The notes beneath the pieces are model-generated. The model was not told where the DNA came from. It did not search any database and worked only from the letters and a program-made list of their open reading frames with translations. Shown one piece after another: positions 62,633 through 64,000 of a stretch of DNA of 64,000 nt. The DNA comes from Nymphaea colorata. Its lineage: Eukaryota; Streptophyta; Magnoliopsida; Nymphaeales; Nymphaeaceae. Each line of letters begins with the position of its first letter. Within the stretch, counting starts at the first letter, position 1. Location of the stretch: the NCBI RefSeq assembly GCF_008831285.2, contig NC_045140.1, positions 25,376,131 to 25,440,130 on the forward strand. The letters run 5' to 3'. The position numbers were made by a program, and so were the translations under genes.

Positions 62633-64000
62633 GGCTCCCCCTGTCTCTCCCCCTCTAACTCTCTCTCTCTCCCAATGGTAGGCTAAGGTCTAAAGCCAGT
62701 GCGGCAGGATCAATGGAAAATCAAGGCAGACGCTTTTGAAAGAGCGAGAAGCAGAGAATGGGTTTTCATGGCAGATTTGGTTTACGATCAAAACACCGCC
62801 CACTGGTTCATCTCTCTGTCTCGCACGCAGGTCCCCTGCTCTCATCCGAATAGTCACCGGTTAATCTCTCTTTCCGTCGTTCAATTGTTATTAAATTCAT
62901 GGCATGATGCCTTCAGTGCAATAACTGGGGAGGCAAAGGAAGCTTCTGAGGGCAGCAAAGATCTGGATTCGCTGCTGATCTCAGCCGTTTCCTCCCAGTC
63001 GGCACAGGGCCGCAGTTCCTCCTGGGTCCCCCCTTGCTTTCTCTTTTCCGATACCCTTTTCCGCCTTTTTTTCTGCTCAATTACCATCGTCTCCCTGATT
63101 CGGTCTCCCATGCCTGATTTCTCCGCCCCTTTACGCTGTGAGGACAAGTTTGTCATTGTACCCAACCGCATATTTAGTGTAGTTACGGTTCCCGCACCGC
63201 AACTGGCGGTGTGGCCTCTTGACGAAATGCAGAAGAAATGCGCAAAGGGACGTGTGCTCTAATGGGACACCTTGTCCACACGTCCCGACGCAGACCCTGC
63301 TTTGTCCAGACGCTGGATTCGCCTGACTAAGTGTCCTCGTCAAACCTGTCACTGGAGGCATTCAATGCGTTTAAAATTCGAAACCCATTTGTTTAGTGGT
63401 TTATGAAATTCGCCCAACACTCGTGACTCGACCGTTGTGTTCCGGAACTAATTTTCGGAAATGGACCCGGTGCAACTCGATTGCTTGGTTTTTAATACAT
63501 TTATTTTCTGGTGGTCGTTTTTAAGCTGCTTTCTGACATTTTATGTAATCAAAGAAGTTGGAGGATCAAAAGTGAAATGTCGAATCGCAGAATCAGATTA
63601 TTTTACTCTGTAGTTTCATAAAATAATGAGTCTCTAGTTTTTATAAAACTTTTTTCGCATTAGCGCAAGGTGGTTTGGATACTATTGTTTTATCTTTATT
63701 TCTTCTCCAAAACACACGAGCAAGCAGCCATAAATCTGTCAGCTTGCCCTGAATCACTAGTATGAACTAATAGCCAGTTAAAAAACTAGCGGCCTTTACT
63801 AGATTGGCTAAAATTTCCTTAACATACATTATTTTCTGATAACCCCAAATGCAAGTCGCTTCTCGGGAAAAAGGTGGGAAGCTCGGTGTGAGTTACCGGT
63901 AGAGGAAATTCGTTTTTGGGGGTACCCATGTTGGAGAAGCAAGCATGTACGAAGGAAGAACCCCAGTTTTTTCTACTATACACGTCAAGAATCGGAGTCG
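62633..64000 (-). promoter_or_regulatory. Presumed formin leader and promoter region
   Basis: Upstream of the minus-strand formin start. A CT-rich tract at about 62640-62675 (GA-rich in the transcript) sits just before the ATG. About 62700-63300 is GC-richer and open on both strands without family resemblance; beyond about 63400 the sequence turns AT-rich. No other gene is supported to the window end. Confidence 0.3.

Noticed and set aside
62699-63262. 187-codon plus-strand frame upstream of the formin
   Set aside because: It lies in the GC-richer leader/promoter region, is open on both strands, and shows no family motif.

Overview
This is a nuclear window from a plant, almost certainly a flowering plant. 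All seven genes I can support belong to plant families: a type IIB autoinhibited Ca2+-ATPase with an N-terminal regulatory domain, a class I (membrane-anchored) formin, a D-type cyclin with an LxCxE motif, a P-class PPR protein, condensin II CAP-G2, an organelle-type uL18-like protein and a short conserved membrane protein. Genes are split by introns and separated by long AT-rich spacers carrying microsatellites and small repeat relics. The species cannot be told from the sequence alone.

Layout. 1-8.7 kb holds one small two-exon gene on the minus strand (1925-2489), then spacer with short tandem repeats and a probable inverted-repeat element at about 7.1-7.9 kb. 8.77-10.18 kb is an intronless PPR gene (minus), followed by a GA/CT-rich leader-like region that contains a diverged internal duplication. 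13.6-15.3 kb is a two-exon uL18-like gene (plus). 18.6-25.1 kb is a seven-exon Ca2+-ATPase (plus), which converges tail to tail on the five-exon CAP-G2 gene (26.3-32.8 kb, minus). 32.8-42.4 kb has no gene I can support. 42.4-43.8 kb is a five-exon cyclin D5-like gene (minus). 43.8-57.5 kb is a gene-poor stretch with microsatellites, SINE-like traces and a GC-richer island with internal repeats at about 55.0-56.7 kb. 57.5-62.6 kb is a four-exon formin (minus), followed by its promoter and leader region to the window end.

All gene models were read by hand. Splice sites were chosen to keep the frame and match remembered family sequences, and every model gives one uninterrupted frame. Of the 19 introns placed inside coding regions, 17 are GT-AG and two are GC-AG (one in the Ca2+-ATPase, one in the formin). 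The genes do not form a pathway or cluster; this is ordinary plant gene order. I found no clear sign of a new multi-gene system. The points most worth a second look are the two GC-AG introns, the exon-like segment inside intron 1 of the Ca2+-ATPase, the unexplained GC-richer repeat island, and several small non-autonomous elements.
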